Shown: positions 20,742 to 30,555 of the stretch, in pieces
How the letters are laid out: each line of letters starts with the position of its first letter
Numbering within the stretch: position 1 is the first letter of the stretch
NCBI GenBank assembly: GCA_036268055.1
Contig: DATAUW010000017.1
Location: 186,001 to 250,000, forward strand
DNA length: 64,000 bases
DNA from: Verrucomicrobiia bacterium
GTDB lineage: Bacteria > Verrucomicrobiota > Verrucomicrobiia > Limisphaerales > Pedosphaeraceae
Reading direction: 5' to 3'
Made by a program: the position numbers and the translations under genes
The notes under the pieces: model-generated
Database searches by the model: none
What the model saw: only the letters and a program-made list of their open reading frames with translations
Told to the model about the DNA's origin: nothing

Positions 20742-21851
20742 TCATTTCAAAATCCTGCGCGCCGCCGCAAGGAGCGCATTCGCTTCCGCGTCCGTGCCGA
20801 TGGTGATGCGCAAATAATTTCGCACCGACGGATATTTGAACCAGCGCACCAGGATTTTTTGCGCACGCAATTTTTCCAGCCACGCTTCTGCTGCAAATCG
20901 CGGCGGACGCGCCAGAATAAAATTCGTGTCGCTTGGCAATACGGAAAATCCGAGCTTCGTCAATTCATCACCCAGCCGCTTTCGCGTGGAAATAATTTTC
21001 GCAAAATTAACGCGATAATATTCCAAGTCATCCAGCGTGGCGACCGCGGCGATTTGGCCGAGCCCATTCACATTATAACTGTCACGAATTTTGTCCAACG
21101 CCGCGATGAGCGCCGGATGCGCGACAAAATAACCCACGCGTTGAAAGCAAAGTGAATACGCTTTTGAAAATGTCCGCGACACGATGACGTGCGGATATTT
21201 CAAGGCGAGCGCCATCGCATGCTCCCGCGCGAAATCCACATACGCCTCGTCCAATACAATCACTCCCTGGTGCTCGCGGCAGAGCGCATCGAGCTTGCTC
21301 GTGGCATAACCGCGTCCGCTCGGCGCATTCGGTGTGGTCACGAGTGACAACGCGGCGTGAAAATCCCAGGCCTTGGATTTTTTCAAAACCGCGACCGGCG
21401 GAATACCGAATTGTTCGTTCAACGCCACGACATTCGTTCGTGCGCCGTGTATCGCCGCAAGCACGGGATACAATGAATAACTTGGCGAAAAATATTGAAC
21501 CGTTGACGCGGACCGCTGCGGTCCCGCTGTGTCATTTTTCCGCGCTGGTTCCACAAATGCGCGCGTGGCGAGCGCCAGCAATTCGTCCGAACCATTGCCG
21601 ATCAAAATATTTTCCGACGCGCACCGGTGAAGCTTCGCGAGTTTCTCACGCAAGACCTGTGCGGTCGGATTGGGATAAAGCCGCAGCTGCCCATCCACGG
21701 CGTTGCGCACGGCAGTCAAAACTTTCGGCGATGGTGGATAGGGATTCTCATTCGTATTGAGCTTGATCAACCCTTTGATCTTCGGCTGTTCGCCGGGCAC
21801 ATACGCGTGAAACTCGTGGACGAGCGGGCGGATGAGAGTTTTTGGATTCAT
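20742..21851 (-). CDS. hisC: Histidinol-phosphate aminotransferase
   Basis: PLP enzyme that transaminates imidazole-acetol phosphate in histidine synthesis. The 369-residue fold-type I aminotransferase begins with IKLNTNENPYPPSP, the substrate-binding loop. It has the ASENILIGNGSDELLAL segment, VIVLDEAYVDFA and the PLP lysine in RTFSKAYSL at Lys230. It lies 35 bases downstream of hisD and 9 bases upstream of greB on the same strand, forming a small operon. Length and motifs are normal. Confidence 0.96.
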   Translation of the reverse strand: MNPKTLIRPLVHEFHAYVPGEQPKIKGLIKLNTNENPYPPSPKVLTAVRNAVDGQLRLYPNPTAQVLREKLAKLHRCASENILIGNGSDELLALATRAFVEPARKNDTAGPQRSASTVQYFSPSYSLYPVLAAIHGARTNVVALNEQFGIPPVAVLKKSKAWDFHAALSLVTTPNAPSGRGYATSKLDALCREHQGVIVLDEAYVDFAREHAMALALKYPHVIVSRTFSKAYSLCFQRVGYFVAHPALIAALDKIRDSYNVNGLGQIAAVATLDDLEYYRVNFAKIISTRKRLGDELTKLGFSVLPSDTNFILARPPRFAAEAWLEKLRAQKILVRWFKYPSVRNYLRITIGTDAEANALLAAARRILK

Positions 21852-21886
21852 GAAATCAAATGCGCGGGCCGAAGCGGCTTCGCAAA

Positions 21887-23176
21887 TCAGGAACGTATCT
21901 CCGCGCTGCGGCCATGTGCGGTCAACCCTTCCACTTCGGCAAATTTTTTCACGATTGGCAGCGATTTTTTCAGCGCGCCGCGATTGAATTCCACGACGCT
22001 CGTGCGGCGTTGAAATTGGTCCACCGTCAATCCCGCGAACGACGCGCCCGCACCGCCGGTCGGCAGCGTGTGGCTCGGCCCGGCCATATAATCACCCACG
22101 ACGGTTGGTGAATAATCGCCCAAAAAGATCGCGCCCGCCGTGAGGATTTTTTCCGCCACCTTCGCCGCGCCGCGGGTCATAATTTCGCAGTGTTCCGGCG
22201 CAAGCTGGTTCGTGAGATTTACGGCGTCGTCGAGCGTCTTGACCTGGATGAGCCAGCCGTTGTGATCGAGCGCCCGCTGAATGTAATTGCGGCGGGAAAG
22301 TTTCGGCAGTTGCTTCGCGATTTCGCGTTCGACGGCCTTGAGCATCTTGCCCGACGTGGTGATGAGCCACACACGTTCGTGGCCAGAACCGTGCTCGGCC
22401 TGCGCGAGCAGATCGGCGGCGGCGAATTTTGGATTCGCGGTTTCATCGGCCAGCACGAGCACTTCGCTCGGCCCCGGCAACAAATCAATCGCCACGTGGC
22501 CGAAGAGCAGCCGCTTGGCCATCACGACGTAATCGCCGCCCGGCCCAAAAATTTTCCGCACGCGGCGAATTGTATTGGTACCGAGCGCCATCGCGGCAAT
22601 GGCTTGTGCGCCGCCGACGCGATAAATTTCCGTTGCTCCAGCCGCGCGCGCCGCGAACAGAAGCGCCGGATTGATTTGTCCGCTCGCATCGCAGGGCGAG
22701 CACACGACGATTTCTTTGCAACCGGCAACCCGCGCGAGCGTGATCGTCATCAGGCACGTGGACGCCAAAGGCGCCGCGCCCGCTGGTATATATATGCCCA
22801 CACGCGTGAAAGCATCGAACTTTTCGCCGACCTTGCCGCCCTGCGAATTCTTCGCCGACCAATTTTTGCGCAAGGCTTTGCGGCTGAAATTTTCGATATT
22901 GCGGATCGCCGCCGCGACCGCGGTGCGCAACGAATCGTCCGCCGCAAGGGAAGCCGCCAGCATTTCCGGCAGCGTGACCGCAAGACCGTCCGCAGTGAGT
23001 TTCGCCTTGTCGAACTTCTCCGCCATTTCGAGCAGCGCCGCATCGCCGCGAGCCTTCACCGCTTCGATGATTGCGCGGGTGCGTTCTTCGACGACGGGAT
23101 CGAACAAACCCGACGGCGCGGTGAGCGCTTTCATGCGCTCGGCGAAGTCGGCATCCGTATGGCGGATAATATTCAT
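21887..23176 (-). CDS. hisD: Histidinol dehydrogenase
   Basis: Zinc enzyme performing the last two NAD-dependent oxidations of histidine synthesis. The 429-residue protein starts MNIIRHTDADFAERM; an in-frame TTG ten codons upstream is a weaker alternative. Recognisable motifs are RVGIYIPAGAAPLAST, YRVGGAQAIAAMALGT, KIFGPGGDYVV, the metal/active-site QAEHGSGHERV, and near the end NHLPTGG-type GPSHTLPTGGAGASFAGLTV. It is the first gene of the hisD-hisC-greB cluster. Other histidine genes are outside this window. Confidence 0.97.
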   Translation of the reverse strand: MNIIRHTDADFAERMKALTAPSGLFDPVVEERTRAIIEAVKARGDAALLEMAEKFDKAKLTADGLAVTLPEMLAASLAADDSLRTAVAAAIRNIENFSRKALRKNWSAKNSQGGKVGEKFDAFTRVGIYIPAGAAPLASTCLMTITLARVAGCKEIVVCSPCDASGQINPALLFAARAAGATEIYRVGGAQAIAAMALGTNTIRRVRKIFGPGGDYVVMAKRLLFGHVAIDLLPGPSEVLVLADETANPKFAAADLLAQAEHGSGHERVWLITTSGKMLKAVEREIAKQLPKLSRRNYIQRALDHNGWLIQVKTLDDAVNLTNQLAPEHCEIMTRGAAKVAEKILTAGAIFLGDYSPTVVGDYMAGPSHTLPTGGAGASFAGLTVDQFQRRTSVVEFNRGALKKSLPIVKKFAEVEGLTAHGRSAEIRS

Positions 23177-23336
23177 GTCTGCCGAAACTATGGCAATGCG
23201 AGGCAAAAGTCAAAGTGACTCATGCTGCGGCGTCCGACGATCTGCTCTTTAAATGCGTGAAATTCCCGTTGGACGAAACGCGCCTTTGTGAACCATTATA
23301 GGCGACAGTCGGCTGAAATCGCCGACGAAGAATTTA

Positions 23337-25169
23337 ATGCCGACATACAGCAACATTGCCGCTTATAAATTTGCGCCGCTGATGGAACTGCGTCCGTTGC
23401 GCGCGCGACTCCTGGCGCTTTGCCGCGAGTGGAATTTGCGGGGAACGATTTTGTTGAGCCCGGAAGGCATCAATCTTTTTGCCGCGGGCGAGCCGGATAA
23501 AATCGAGTTGCTGCTCGTCGAACTGCGAAATATTCCCGGTCTGGAAACCTTGCAGCCAAAGATAAGCGCGAGCGATCATCAGCCGTTCAATCGCATGCTC
23601 GTGCGGCTCAAAAAGGAAATCATCGCATTCGGCGTCGAGGGCATTGACCCGTCGCGGCGCACCTCGCCAAAACTTTCCGCGAGCACACTCAAGCAATGGC
23701 TCGATGAAGGCCGGCCCGTCACGCTGCTCGACACCCGCAACGACTACGAGGTGAAGCTGGGCACTTTTAAAAATGCGCTGCCCATCGGCATTGATCATTT
23801 TCGCGATTTTCCGGCGGCGGTTGCCAAGTTGCCGTTCGCGATGAAGGAGCAGCCCATCGTCATGTTTTGCACGGGCGGAATTCGTTGCGAAAAGGCGGGG
23901 CCGTTCATGGAGCGCGAAGGTTTTAAAAATATTTTCCAGCTCGACGGTGGCATCCTGAAATATTTTGAGGAATGTGGCGGCACGCATTACGACGGTGAAT
24001 GTTTTGTCTTTGATCAGCGCGTGGGCGTGGACCCGATGTTGCATGAAACCGATTCCACGCAATGTTTTCAATGTCTCACGCCGCTCAATGCCGCGGATCA
24101 AAAAGATTCGCGTTACATCGCGGGAAAATCCTGTCCCTATTGCGCGAAAACGACTGCCGAGGAGGACGCTCTCAAACTCGCACATCGCCACGAATTGATT
24201 CGCCGGGCGGTGACGCCGCTGCCCGGAAGCGTGGCGTACGATAACTATCGCCCGCTCACCGTGCCGCCGTATTGCGATGGTTTTACCGTCATCGAATTCT
24301 TGTGCGCGATTCTCTCGCATGTGCCGCGAGAAAATTGGGACGCACTTTGCGCGCAGGAATTGGTGGTGGATCATGCGTTGCAACCGGTCGCAGCTTCGCA
24401 TCGTGTCCACGCGGGCGAACGCTATGCGCGCAAGGAGCCGGACAATGTCGAACCCGGCGTCAATGCGAATATCCAAATCCTCCACGAGGACGAGGCTTTG
24501 ATTGTGGTGAACAAACCCGCGCCACTGCCGATGCACGCGGGCGGACGCTTCAATCGCAACTCGCTCGAATATATTTTGCATCGCGCGTATCATCCGCAAA
24601 AACCGCGCGCGGCGCATCGCCTTGATGCCAATACCAGCGGCGTGCTGCTCGTCACGCGGACGCGCCATTTTGCCGCCGGGTTGCAACCGCAATTCGCGCG
24701 CGGTGAAGTTGAAAAAGTTTATCTCGTGCGCGCGCAAGGTTCGCCGGAGAGCGACGCATTTTTTTGTGATGCGCCCATCAGTGACGAACCCGGCGCGGTC
24801 GGCACGCGCACGGTGGATGTTGAAACGGGTTTGCCCGCGCGGACGGAATTTCGGGTTTTGCATCGCCATGCAGACGGCACGACGTTGCTTGAAGCCCGGC
24901 CGCTTACCGGTCGCACAAACCAAATCCGCGTGCATCTCTGGCAGATGGGCATGCCGGTGTGCGGCGATCCGGTTTACTTGCGCGACAAAAAAATCGGCAC
25001 GACGCAAACGCTGGGTGTGAACGATCCGCCGTTGTGTTTGCATGCGTGGCGAATTTCATTTGTCCATCCGCTGCATCAAAAGCGCACGGAATTTACCGCG
25101 CCGCCACCGGATTGGGTAGGAGTGGAATTAGTTGGCCAAGACTTGCCGGGTGTCGAAATTCGGTTTTAA
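23337..25169 (+). CDS. Fusion of TrhO-type rhodanese tRNA hydroxylase and RluA pseudouridine synthase
   Basis: A 610-residue protein joining two RNA-modification enzymes. Residues 1-110 and the rhodanese domain (about 115-210) match TrhO, which makes 5-hydroxyuridine at tRNA position 34; the loop CTGGIRCEKA has Cys178 and Cys184. Four cysteines at 243, 246, 266 and 269 resemble a zinc site. From about 375 the chain is an RluA-type pseudouridine synthase with HRLDANTSGVLLVTR, catalytic Asp430, and RPLTGRTNQIRVHL. The two halves are in one uninterrupted frame. Whether both act on the same tRNA is unknown. It lies next to pyrF, 8 bases apart. Confidence 0.9.
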   Translation: MPTYSNIAAYKFAPLMELRPLRARLLALCREWNLRGTILLSPEGINLFAAGEPDKIELLLVELRNIPGLETLQPKISASDHQPFNRMLVRLKKEIIAFGVEGIDPSRRTSPKLSASTLKQWLDEGRPVTLLDTRNDYEVKLGTFKNALPIGIDHFRDFPAAVAKLPFAMKEQPIVMFCTGGIRCEKAGPFMEREGFKNIFQLDGGILKYFEECGGTHYDGECFVFDQRVGVDPMLHETDSTQCFQCLTPLNAADQKDSRYIAGKSCPYCAKTTAEEDALKLAHRHELIRRAVTPLPGSVAYDNYRPLTVPPYCDGFTVIEFLCAILSHVPRENWDALCAQELVVDHALQPVAASHRVHAGERYARKEPDNVEPGVNANIQILHEDEALIVVNKPAPLPMHAGGRFNRNSLEYILHRAYHPQKPRAAHRLDANTSGVLLVTRTRHFAAGLQPQFARGEVEKVYLVRAQGSPESDAFFCDAPISDEPGAVGTRTVDVETGLPARTEFRVLHRHADGTTLLEARPLTGRTNQIRVHLWQMGMPVCGDPVYLRDKKIGTTQTLGVNDPPLCLHAWRISFVHPLHQKRTEFTAPPPDWVGVELVGQDLPGVEIRF

Positions 25170-25177
25170 TAGCGGCG

Positions 25178-25885
25178 ATGCAAAATCCGATCATTGTTGC
25201 GCTGGACGTGCCTGATGCAAAAACCGCGCTGGCACTCGCGACTGAAGTGGCGCCGGCGGTGGGAGCGTTTAAAATTGGCAGCGAACTTTTCACGAGCGCG
25301 GGGCCGGACATCGTTCGCTGTATTCGCAAAACGGGCGCCTCGGTTTTTCTCGATCTCAAGTTTCACGACATTCCAAATACCGTAGCCAAAGCCGTTGCCT
25401 CCACCACGCGATTGGATGTGCAGATGCTGACGATTCACACTTGTGGCGGTTCGGAAATGATGCGCGTGGCCGAGGAATCCGCGCAAAAGACCGCGCGCGA
25501 AATGGGACGGACTCCGCCGCTCGTTCTGGGTGTCACCGTCTTGACGAGCATGGACGATGCGAATCTTGGCGAGGTTGGCGTGGGCGCGAAAATGGTGGAG
25601 CAGGTCGGACGGCTTGCAAGTCTCGCCGCGAAATTCGGCATTCGCGGACTCGTGTGTTCGCCGCTGGAAATTTCCACGTTGCGAAAAATCATTCCGGCCA
25701 CGATGCAGTTGGTGACGCCGGGGATTCGCAGCGCGAATGCGAAGGCGGATGATCAAAAGCGCACGCTGAGTCCGAAAGAGGCGTTGGCGGCGGGCGCGAA
25801 TTGGCTGGTGATCGGGCGTCCGATTTATGCGGCGGAAAATCCGCACAAGGCGGCGGAGGAGATTTTGGCTTCGTTGAAAGCATAA
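25178..25885 (+). CDS. pyrF: Orotidine 5'-phosphate decarboxylase
   Basis: Last step of UMP synthesis. The 235-residue type I enzyme starts MQNPIIVALDVPD. The catalytic segment FLDLKFHDIPNTV has Lys61 and Asp64, and the phosphate-binding end has VTPGIRS and ANWLVIGRPIY. A longer open frame to the left is rejected because its content overlaps the previous gene and the decarboxylase domain begins exactly at this ATG. It follows the TrhO-RluA fusion by 8 bases and is probably cotranscribed. Confidence 0.96.
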   Translation: MQNPIIVALDVPDAKTALALATEVAPAVGAFKIGSELFTSAGPDIVRCIRKTGASVFLDLKFHDIPNTVAKAVASTTRLDVQMLTIHTCGGSEMMRVAEESAQKTAREMGRTPPLVLGVTVLTSMDDANLGEVGVGAKMVEQVGRLASLAAKFGIRGLVCSPLEISTLRKIIPATMQLVTPGIRSANAKADDQKRTLSPKEALAAGANWLVIGRPIYAAENPHKAAEEILASLKA

Positions 25886-25945
25886 TTAAATGATGTGGTC
25901 GGCGCAAAAGAGAATTCGCCGGCGGCAATCTTTTCTTGAGTTGCT

Positions 25946-25962
25946 GCGAGTCATAGACTCGC
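25946..25962. repeat. GCGAGTC hairpin repeat
   Basis: GCGAGTC-ATA-GACTCGC forms a perfect 7-bp hairpin with a 3-base loop. The word and its flanks (TGCGAGTCATAGACTCGCG-TCCGT) recur at 53441-53464. A stem-covarying relative is at 29825-29843. It lies between pyrF and the DUF255 gene. Confidence 0.8.
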
Positions 25963-26014
25963 GATCCGTTGGGATGGAGTTTGCTTTGCGTGGTTGGCGG
26001 AGGTGGGTTACCGT

Positions 26015-28201
26015 GTGCGCGTGACCATCAAGCGCGGGATGATTTTTGGATTAGGCGCGCTCGCGCTGGCGTTGGCCGCGTGGAAATTAACACCGAACAA
26101 ATCTCAGACTGATTTTATTGTGACGAATCCTATTTCATCCGAAACCGCGACGACGCATTCGCATACAAACCGGCTCGCGCGCGAGAAATCGCCTTACTTG
26201 CTGCAGCATCAATATAATCCGGTGGATTGGTATCCGTGGGGCGAGGAGGCGTTCGCAAAGGCGCGCGCGGAAAACAAACCGATTTTCCTGAGCATCGGTT
26301 ATTCGACCTGCCATTGGTGTCATGTGATGGAGCGCGAATCGTTCGAGAAGGACGACGTGGCGCGCTATCTCAACGAGCATTTTGTCAGCATCAAAGTGGA
26401 TCGCGAGGAGCGGCCGGACGTGGACAAGATTTACATGACGTTCGTGCAATCCACGACTGGCAGCGGCGGCTGGCCGTTGAATTGTTTTCTTACACCCGAT
26501 CTGAAACCGTTTTTCGGCGGCACTTATTTTCCGCCGGAGAATAAATATGGCCGACCCAGCTTCATGCAGATGCTCGCGCAAATCGTGAAGCTTTGGGAAA
26601 CGAAGCATGGCGCGGTCGCCGATTCGGCGAACGATTTGCACGCGCGGCTCGAAGCGATGACTGAAAAAACGGCGGTCGAAGGCATCGCGCTCGATGCGTC
26701 CGTGTTGACGAATGCGGCGGCGCAATTCAAGCAGACTTTCGATCCGCGCAATGGCGGTTTTGGCGGTGCGCCGAAATTTCCACAACCGAGCCAGCCGTCA
26801 TTCTTATTGCGCGAAGGCACGCGCACGGGCGATGACGACGCCGTGCGCATGGTGCTTCAGACTTGCGATCGCATGGCGGCGGGCGGCATTTACGATCAGT
26901 TGGGCGGCGGGTTTTCGCGTTACTCGGTGGATGCCGAATGGCTTGTGCCGCATTTCGAGAAGATGCTTTATGACAATGCCCAGTTGGTGAATCTGTATCT
27001 CGATGCGTATCTCGTGAGCGGCGAAACGCGCTACGCCGACACGGCGCGCGACATTATTCGTTACGTATTGCGCGACATGACGCATCCCGGTGGTGGATTT
27101 TATTCAGCGGAAGACGCGGACAGCGAAGGCAAGGAAGGAAAATTTTATTGCTGGACGCGAACCGAGCTGTCGCACCTGCTGACGCCGGAAGAATTCAACG
27201 TGGCGGTGCGCTACTTCGGCGTGACCGAGCAGGGAAATTTTGTGGATCACAGCGACCCTCAACCGCTGCCGAATCAAAATGTGTTGAGTATTGTTGAGCC
27301 GAATTTGCCGAAGGCGGATGAACCGTTGTTACAGGCCGCTAAGGAAAAAATGTTTGCGGCTCGCAGCAAACGGGTGCGACCGCATCTCGACGACAAGGTG
27401 CTGGCGTCGTGGAACGGGCTGATGTTAAGCGCACTGGCGCAGGCGTACGCGGTGCTTGGCGATGAAATATATCGCGCGGCGGCGGAAAAAAATCTCGCGT
27501 TCATCCAGGCAAAATTATGGGATGCAAAAACGGGAACGCTTTATCATCGCTGGCGCGACGGCGAACGGGACTCGGTGCAGTTGCAACCGGCATACGCATT
27601 TTTGCTGGCGGGCGTGCTGGATTTGTATGAGGCAACGCTGGACCCAAAGCAGCTTGATTTTGCGATCGCTTTGGCGGATGGGATGATGGCGCGCTTTTAT
27701 GACCAGCAGGACGGCGGTTTCTGGCAGAGTCCGAATGACGCGCCGGATTTGATCTTGCGCGTGAAGGACGATTACGATGGCGCGGAGCCCTCGGGCAATT
27801 CCGTCGCCACGCTCGCGCTATTCAAGCTCGCGGCGATCACCGACCGCGCGGATTACCGGCATGCGGCGGAGAGCGGTTTGAAATTGGACGCGGAACGGTT
27901 GCAAAAATTTCCCCAAGCTGTGCCGTATATGTTGATGGCGCTGGATTTTTCGCTCGAAGAACCGAAGCGCGTCGTGATCGCGGGAGATGCTGGCCACGCG
28001 GATGCGAAAACTTTATTGCGCGCGGCGCATTCGGTTTATCAACCGGGCAAGGTCGTGCTGGGAACGAGTGGGGCAGTGGAGGCGTTTGCGAAGACCTTGC
28101 CAGCGGCCAATGGCGCGGTGTTCTATTTGTGCATTGGCACGGCGTGTCAGCCGCCGACCAGCGATGTGGCGCGAGTGAAAGAAATGTTGAAGAAGAATTA
28201 A
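26015..28201 (+). CDS. Thioredoxin-fold DUF255 protein (YyaL/SSP411 family)
   Basis: A ~728-residue member of a family with an N-terminal thioredoxin fold and a C-terminal (alpha/alpha)6-barrel similar to sugar epimerases. The conserved opening [20 protein letters not shown] is followed by the [13 protein letters not shown] active-site CxxC and the [14 protein letters not shown] block. [20 protein letters not shown] is also present. The first ~25 residues are hydrophobic ([16 protein letters not shown]), so it may be exported or anchored, unlike most relatives. The start is uncertain: GTG at 26015 follows GGAGG at 25999-26003, with GTG 26021 and ATG 26039 as alternatives. The biochemical role is not established. 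Confidence 0.88.
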   Translation: MRVTIKRGMIFGLGALALALAAWKLTPNKSQTDFIVTNPISSETATTHSHTNRLAREKSPYLLQHQYNPVDWYPWGEEAFAKARAENKPIFLSIGYSTCHWCHVMERESFEKDDVARYLNEHFVSIKVDREERPDVDKIYMTFVQSTTGSGGWPLNCFLTPDLKPFFGGTYFPPENKYGRPSFMQMLAQIVKLWETKHGAVADSANDLHARLEAMTEKTAVEGIALDASVLTNAAAQFKQTFDPRNGGFGGAPKFPQPSQPSFLLREGTRTGDDDAVRMVLQTCDRMAAGGIYDQLGGGFSRYSVDAEWLVPHFEKMLYDNAQLVNLYLDAYLVSGETRYADTARDIIRYVLRDMTHPGGGFYSAEDADSEGKEGKFYCWTRTELSHLLTPEEFNVAVRYFGVTEQGNFVDHSDPQPLPNQNVLSIVEPNLPKADEPLLQAAKEKMFAARSKRVRPHLDDKVLASWNGLMLSALAQAYAVLGDEIYRAAAEKNLAFIQAKLWDAKTGTLYHRWRDGERDSVQLQPAYAFLLAGVLDLYEATLDPKQLDFAIALADGMMARFYDQQDGGFWQSPNDAPDLILRVKDDYDGAEPSGNSVATLALFKLAAITDRADYRHAAESGLKLDAERLQKFPQAVPYMLMALDFSLEEPKRVVIAGDAGHADAKTLLRAAHSVYQPGKVVLGTSGAVEAFAKTLPAANGAVFYLCIGTACQPPTSDVARVKEMLKKN

Positions 28202-28322
28202 TCAGCGCGCCTCTAGGGCAGGTGATTGGGATGCTTGCAGACTATGAGTGACTGAAATAGTTTGACGCTATGGGGATTATCCTGATGATGGCGCGCTTGA
28301 GCGTCATGGGATTCATCAGGGT

Positions 28323-28433
28323 ATGACAAGCCGCGCGAAACTAAATTGGCTGGGGATAATCATCGGGATAGCCGTGGCGGCGATCATCGGGACGCTTCTG
28401 TATTTTCTGAACCAGTCGAACCGCGTTTTGTAA
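28323..28433 (+). CDS. Possible 36-residue single-helix membrane protein
   Basis: A short frame reads MTSRAKLNWLG, then a hydrophobic run IIIGIAVAAIIGTLLYFL, then a polar tail. This looks like a one-span membrane micro-protein with a basic N-terminus. It sits in the 256-base gap between the DUF255 and rrf2 genes. No clear ribosome-binding site was seen and no family was recognised, so translation is uncertain. The rest of the gap shows nothing. Confidence 0.35.
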   Translation: MTSRAKLNWLGIIIGIAVAAIIGTLLYFLNQSNRVL

Positions 28434-28457
28434 ATCGCAATCTTTTCCTGCCGAGCC

Positions 28458-28877
28458 TCAGATATAATACATCTTTTCCTTGTCGGCGCTTTCGTCGAGC
28501 AGGTTTTGAAAGGTGATGGCACCGGCGGAGGCATCGAGCGCGGCCTGAAGTTTTTTCCACGCGGCGCGGAGTTCGGGCGGGCAATGCGGATCAGCAAGCG
28601 CGGGTGAATCAAACACCTCGCCATGCACGCAGCGCAGCACATCGGCCATAGTGATTTCCGCGGGCGCGCGAGCCAGCAGGTAACCGCCTTCTTTTCCGCG
28701 TAAACTTTTCACGATCTGCTGCGACTTCAATTCGATCAGAATCTGCACCAGATAATTTTGCGGGATGCCTTCCTGCACCGCGAGGTCTTCGACGCGCACG
28801 GATTCGCCGGAGGCGTAGTGGCGCGCGAGGCCGATGACAGCGCGCGCGGCGTAATCGCTCTTGGCGGAGAGTTTCAT
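28458..28877 (-). CDS. Rrf2-family transcriptional regulator
   Basis: A 139-residue winged-helix regulator beginning MKLSAKSDYAARAVIGLARH. The recognition region is EDLAVQEGIPQNYLVQILIELK, and the wing is SLRGKEGGYLLARAP. Rrf2 proteins often sense Fe-S, nitric oxide or cysteine status. Only two cysteines lie in the C-terminal half (CVHGEVFDSPALADPHC), not the usual three of IscR/NsrR. Fe-S sensing is therefore doubtful and CymR-like behaviour is possible. The neighbouring genes do not suggest an obvious target. Confidence 0.9.
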   Translation of the reverse strand: MKLSAKSDYAARAVIGLARHYASGESVRVEDLAVQEGIPQNYLVQILIELKSQQIVKSLRGKEGGYLLARAPAEITMADVLRCVHGEVFDSPALADPHCPPELRAAWKKLQAALDASAGAITFQNLLDESADKEKMYYI

Positions 28878-28914
28878 TCAGGAAAATTTAACAGGCTTTG
28901 CGGGGATTGCCAGT

Positions 28915-29685
28915 TTATCGGGGTGAATACTTAGTTGGATCGAAGCCGTATTCGCGGAGGAAATTTTCGACCGGCGCCTGGATGTAAATCGGGCGTTTTT
29001 GAAATGGATCGGGGTAGGAAAGTTTCACGGCGCGCAAGGCGAGGCGTTGGCGGCCCTTTGATTCGGCGGCGGCGTCCGTGCCGTAGAGCGGATCGCCGAC
29101 GATGGGATGGGTCGCGGCGGCGAGATGCACGCGGATCTGGTGGGTGCGTCCGGTGGTGGGACGCGCTTCGACGAGCGCGGTGTCTTTCAAGGTTTGCAAA
29201 ACTTTGAAATGGGTTTCGGCGTCCTTCTCGTCTTCCGAAGGCGTGGCGCTGGGCTTCTTGATTGCGCGCATGCGGCCTTTGGTCGCGGGATCGGCGATGA
29301 GCGGGAAGCGGCAGACCCATTCGGGCGCTTGCGGAAGGCCATGCACGACGGCGAGATATTTTTTCTCGACCTTGCGCTCTTCAAAAAGCTCACTATAGGC
29401 GCGAAGTGCGCCGGGACTTTTCGCGAAGAGGGTAATGCCAGTGGTCTCGGCGTCGAGGCGATGGATGAAGCGGAGAAATCTCAGGTTGCGCGAGTGCGCC
29501 CAAAAATCGCCGGCGTTGATGGAGGAGTGCAGCGCGAGTTGGAGATTGCGGCCGGTGCGGTCCCACGAGTCCGGCGCGAGCATCCAGCCGGCGGGTTTGT
29601 CGAGCGCGAGGATGGCGCGGTCTTCGTATAAAATCGGGATGATGATTTCACCTTCATTGAGTTCGACATTTTTGGGCTTGGCCAC
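28915..29685 (-). CDS. RluA-family pseudouridine synthase
   Basis: A 256-residue enzyme that isomerises uridine in rRNA or tRNA. It has the family signature IHRLDAETTGITLFAK with the catalytic Asp, KKYLAVVHG, and ARPTTGRTHQIRVHLAA. The N-terminal KPAGWMLAPDSWDRTG replaces the common 'P-G--VHP' loop. There is no S4 domain, so this is a short RluA-type protein. The target base cannot be deduced. It is 37 bases upstream of the rrf2 start on the same strand. Confidence 0.92.
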   Translation of the reverse strand: MAKPKNVELNEGEIIIPILYEDRAILALDKPAGWMLAPDSWDRTGRNLQLALHSSINAGDFWAHSRNLRFLRFIHRLDAETTGITLFAKSPGALRAYSELFEERKVEKKYLAVVHGLPQAPEWVCRFPLIADPATKGRMRAIKKPSATPSEDEKDAETHFKVLQTLKDTALVEARPTTGRTHQIRVHLAAATHPIVGDPLYGTDAAAESKGRQRLALRAVKLSYPDPFQKRPIYIQAPVENFLREYGFDPTKYSPR

Positions 29686-29824
29686 GAGGTGAGGATACTA
29701 TGATTTTTGCGGATGGCGAGAGCCGTATGAATCTTGACCACCATCGGGGGCGAATCGGAATTGTTCAACCGGTGAGCGGAGTTTAGTCACGGCTCGCGAG
29801 TACGTTCGCCCTCCCATTGGAATT

Positions 29825-29843
29825 CGGCGGTCGTAGACCGCCG
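29825..29843. repeat. CGGCGGTC hairpin repeat
   Basis: CGGCGGTC-GTA-GACCGCCG is a perfect 8-bp hairpin followed by CTACAG. It shares the loop core GTC(A/G)TAGAC with the hairpins at 25946-25962 and 53442-53458, but the outer stem bases differ in a compensated way. It lies just beyond the 3' end of the DUF4956 gene. Confidence 0.75.
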
Positions 29844-29853
29844 CTACAGTACA

Positions 29854-30537
29854 TCACAATTCCACTGTGGTGCGCTGGAGCAGAAGGTTCGGTTCGGTCA
29901 GGTCGGGAATTTTGCGGAGGCCCTGGACGACGTCGAGTTGGTAGGACGGATCGAGCAAGCGGACTTGATAGCAGCATTCGACCAAGTCGCCCTGGCCGAC
30001 TTCACGCACGGCGATCAGTGAGAAGGTCGCGCAGGTCGCGCGCAGAACATTTTTTACCTTGTCGTCGGCGCTGAACTTCGCGGGCACGACGTAACGGAGG
30101 AGCGCTTCATGGGCGCGGCGCGAGGCAAAAGGCGACCAGTGAAGCAGCAACACGGCGAGGCTGATGGTAAAGGTGCTGATGATCGCCACTCCGAAAGCGG
30201 CGGCGCCACAGGCGATGCCGACACCCATGCAGGCATATAGAAAAACCATGTCGCGCGGGTCGCGGACGGGGGTTCGGAAACGCACGATGGCCAGCGAACC
30301 AAGGATGCCGAGTCCGCGAGCAAAGCTATCGCCCACGGCCATGATGACCATGCTCACGATCATGCTGCTGAGCACCATCGTATGAATAAAGGAGCGCGAG
30401 TAGGAAATGCTTTGGAAGGTCCAGCGGTAAACCGTGGCAAGCACGCTGGCCAAAAGAAACGGCACCAGCAGCGCAAGAAAGATCTGTTCCGCGTCCAGCC
30501 AGCGCGTGCTGCCGTAGATTGAAAGAAAGTCATCCAT
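29854..30537 (-). CDS. DUF4956 membrane protein
   Basis: A 227-residue inner-membrane protein with about four hydrophobic helices. These include FLALLVPFLLASVLATVY, MVLSSMIVSMVIMAVGD and ISTFTISLAVLLLHW. The conserved family stretch GLGILGSLAIVRFRTPVRDPRDMVFLY is intact. The soluble C-terminal half resembles a small ferredoxin-fold domain. DUF4956 genes are often found next to VTC-type polyphosphate polymerase genes, as here, where it starts 18 bases after the VTC-domain gene. A membrane partner for polymer synthesis or export is inferred from context. Confidence 0.88.
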   Translation of the reverse strand: MDDFLSIYGSTRWLDAEQIFLALLVPFLLASVLATVYRWTFQSISYSRSFIHTMVLSSMIVSMVIMAVGDSFARGLGILGSLAIVRFRTPVRDPRDMVFLYACMGVGIACGAAAFGVAIISTFTISLAVLLLHWSPFASRRAHEALLRYVVPAKFSADDKVKNVLRATCATFSLIAVREVGQGDLVECCYQVRLLDPSYQLDVVQGLRKIPDLTEPNLLLQRTTVEL

Positions 30538-30555
30538 CGAAAAAAATCGGTTGGT

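Noticed and set aside
22190-23218. 342-codon open frame antisense to hisD
   Set aside because: hisD motifs on the other strand are complete; this frame has shadow composition.
23334-25043. 569-codon open frame antisense to the TrhO-RluA gene
   Set aside because: No domain pattern, Arg/His-rich, and the plus strand carries both complete active sites.
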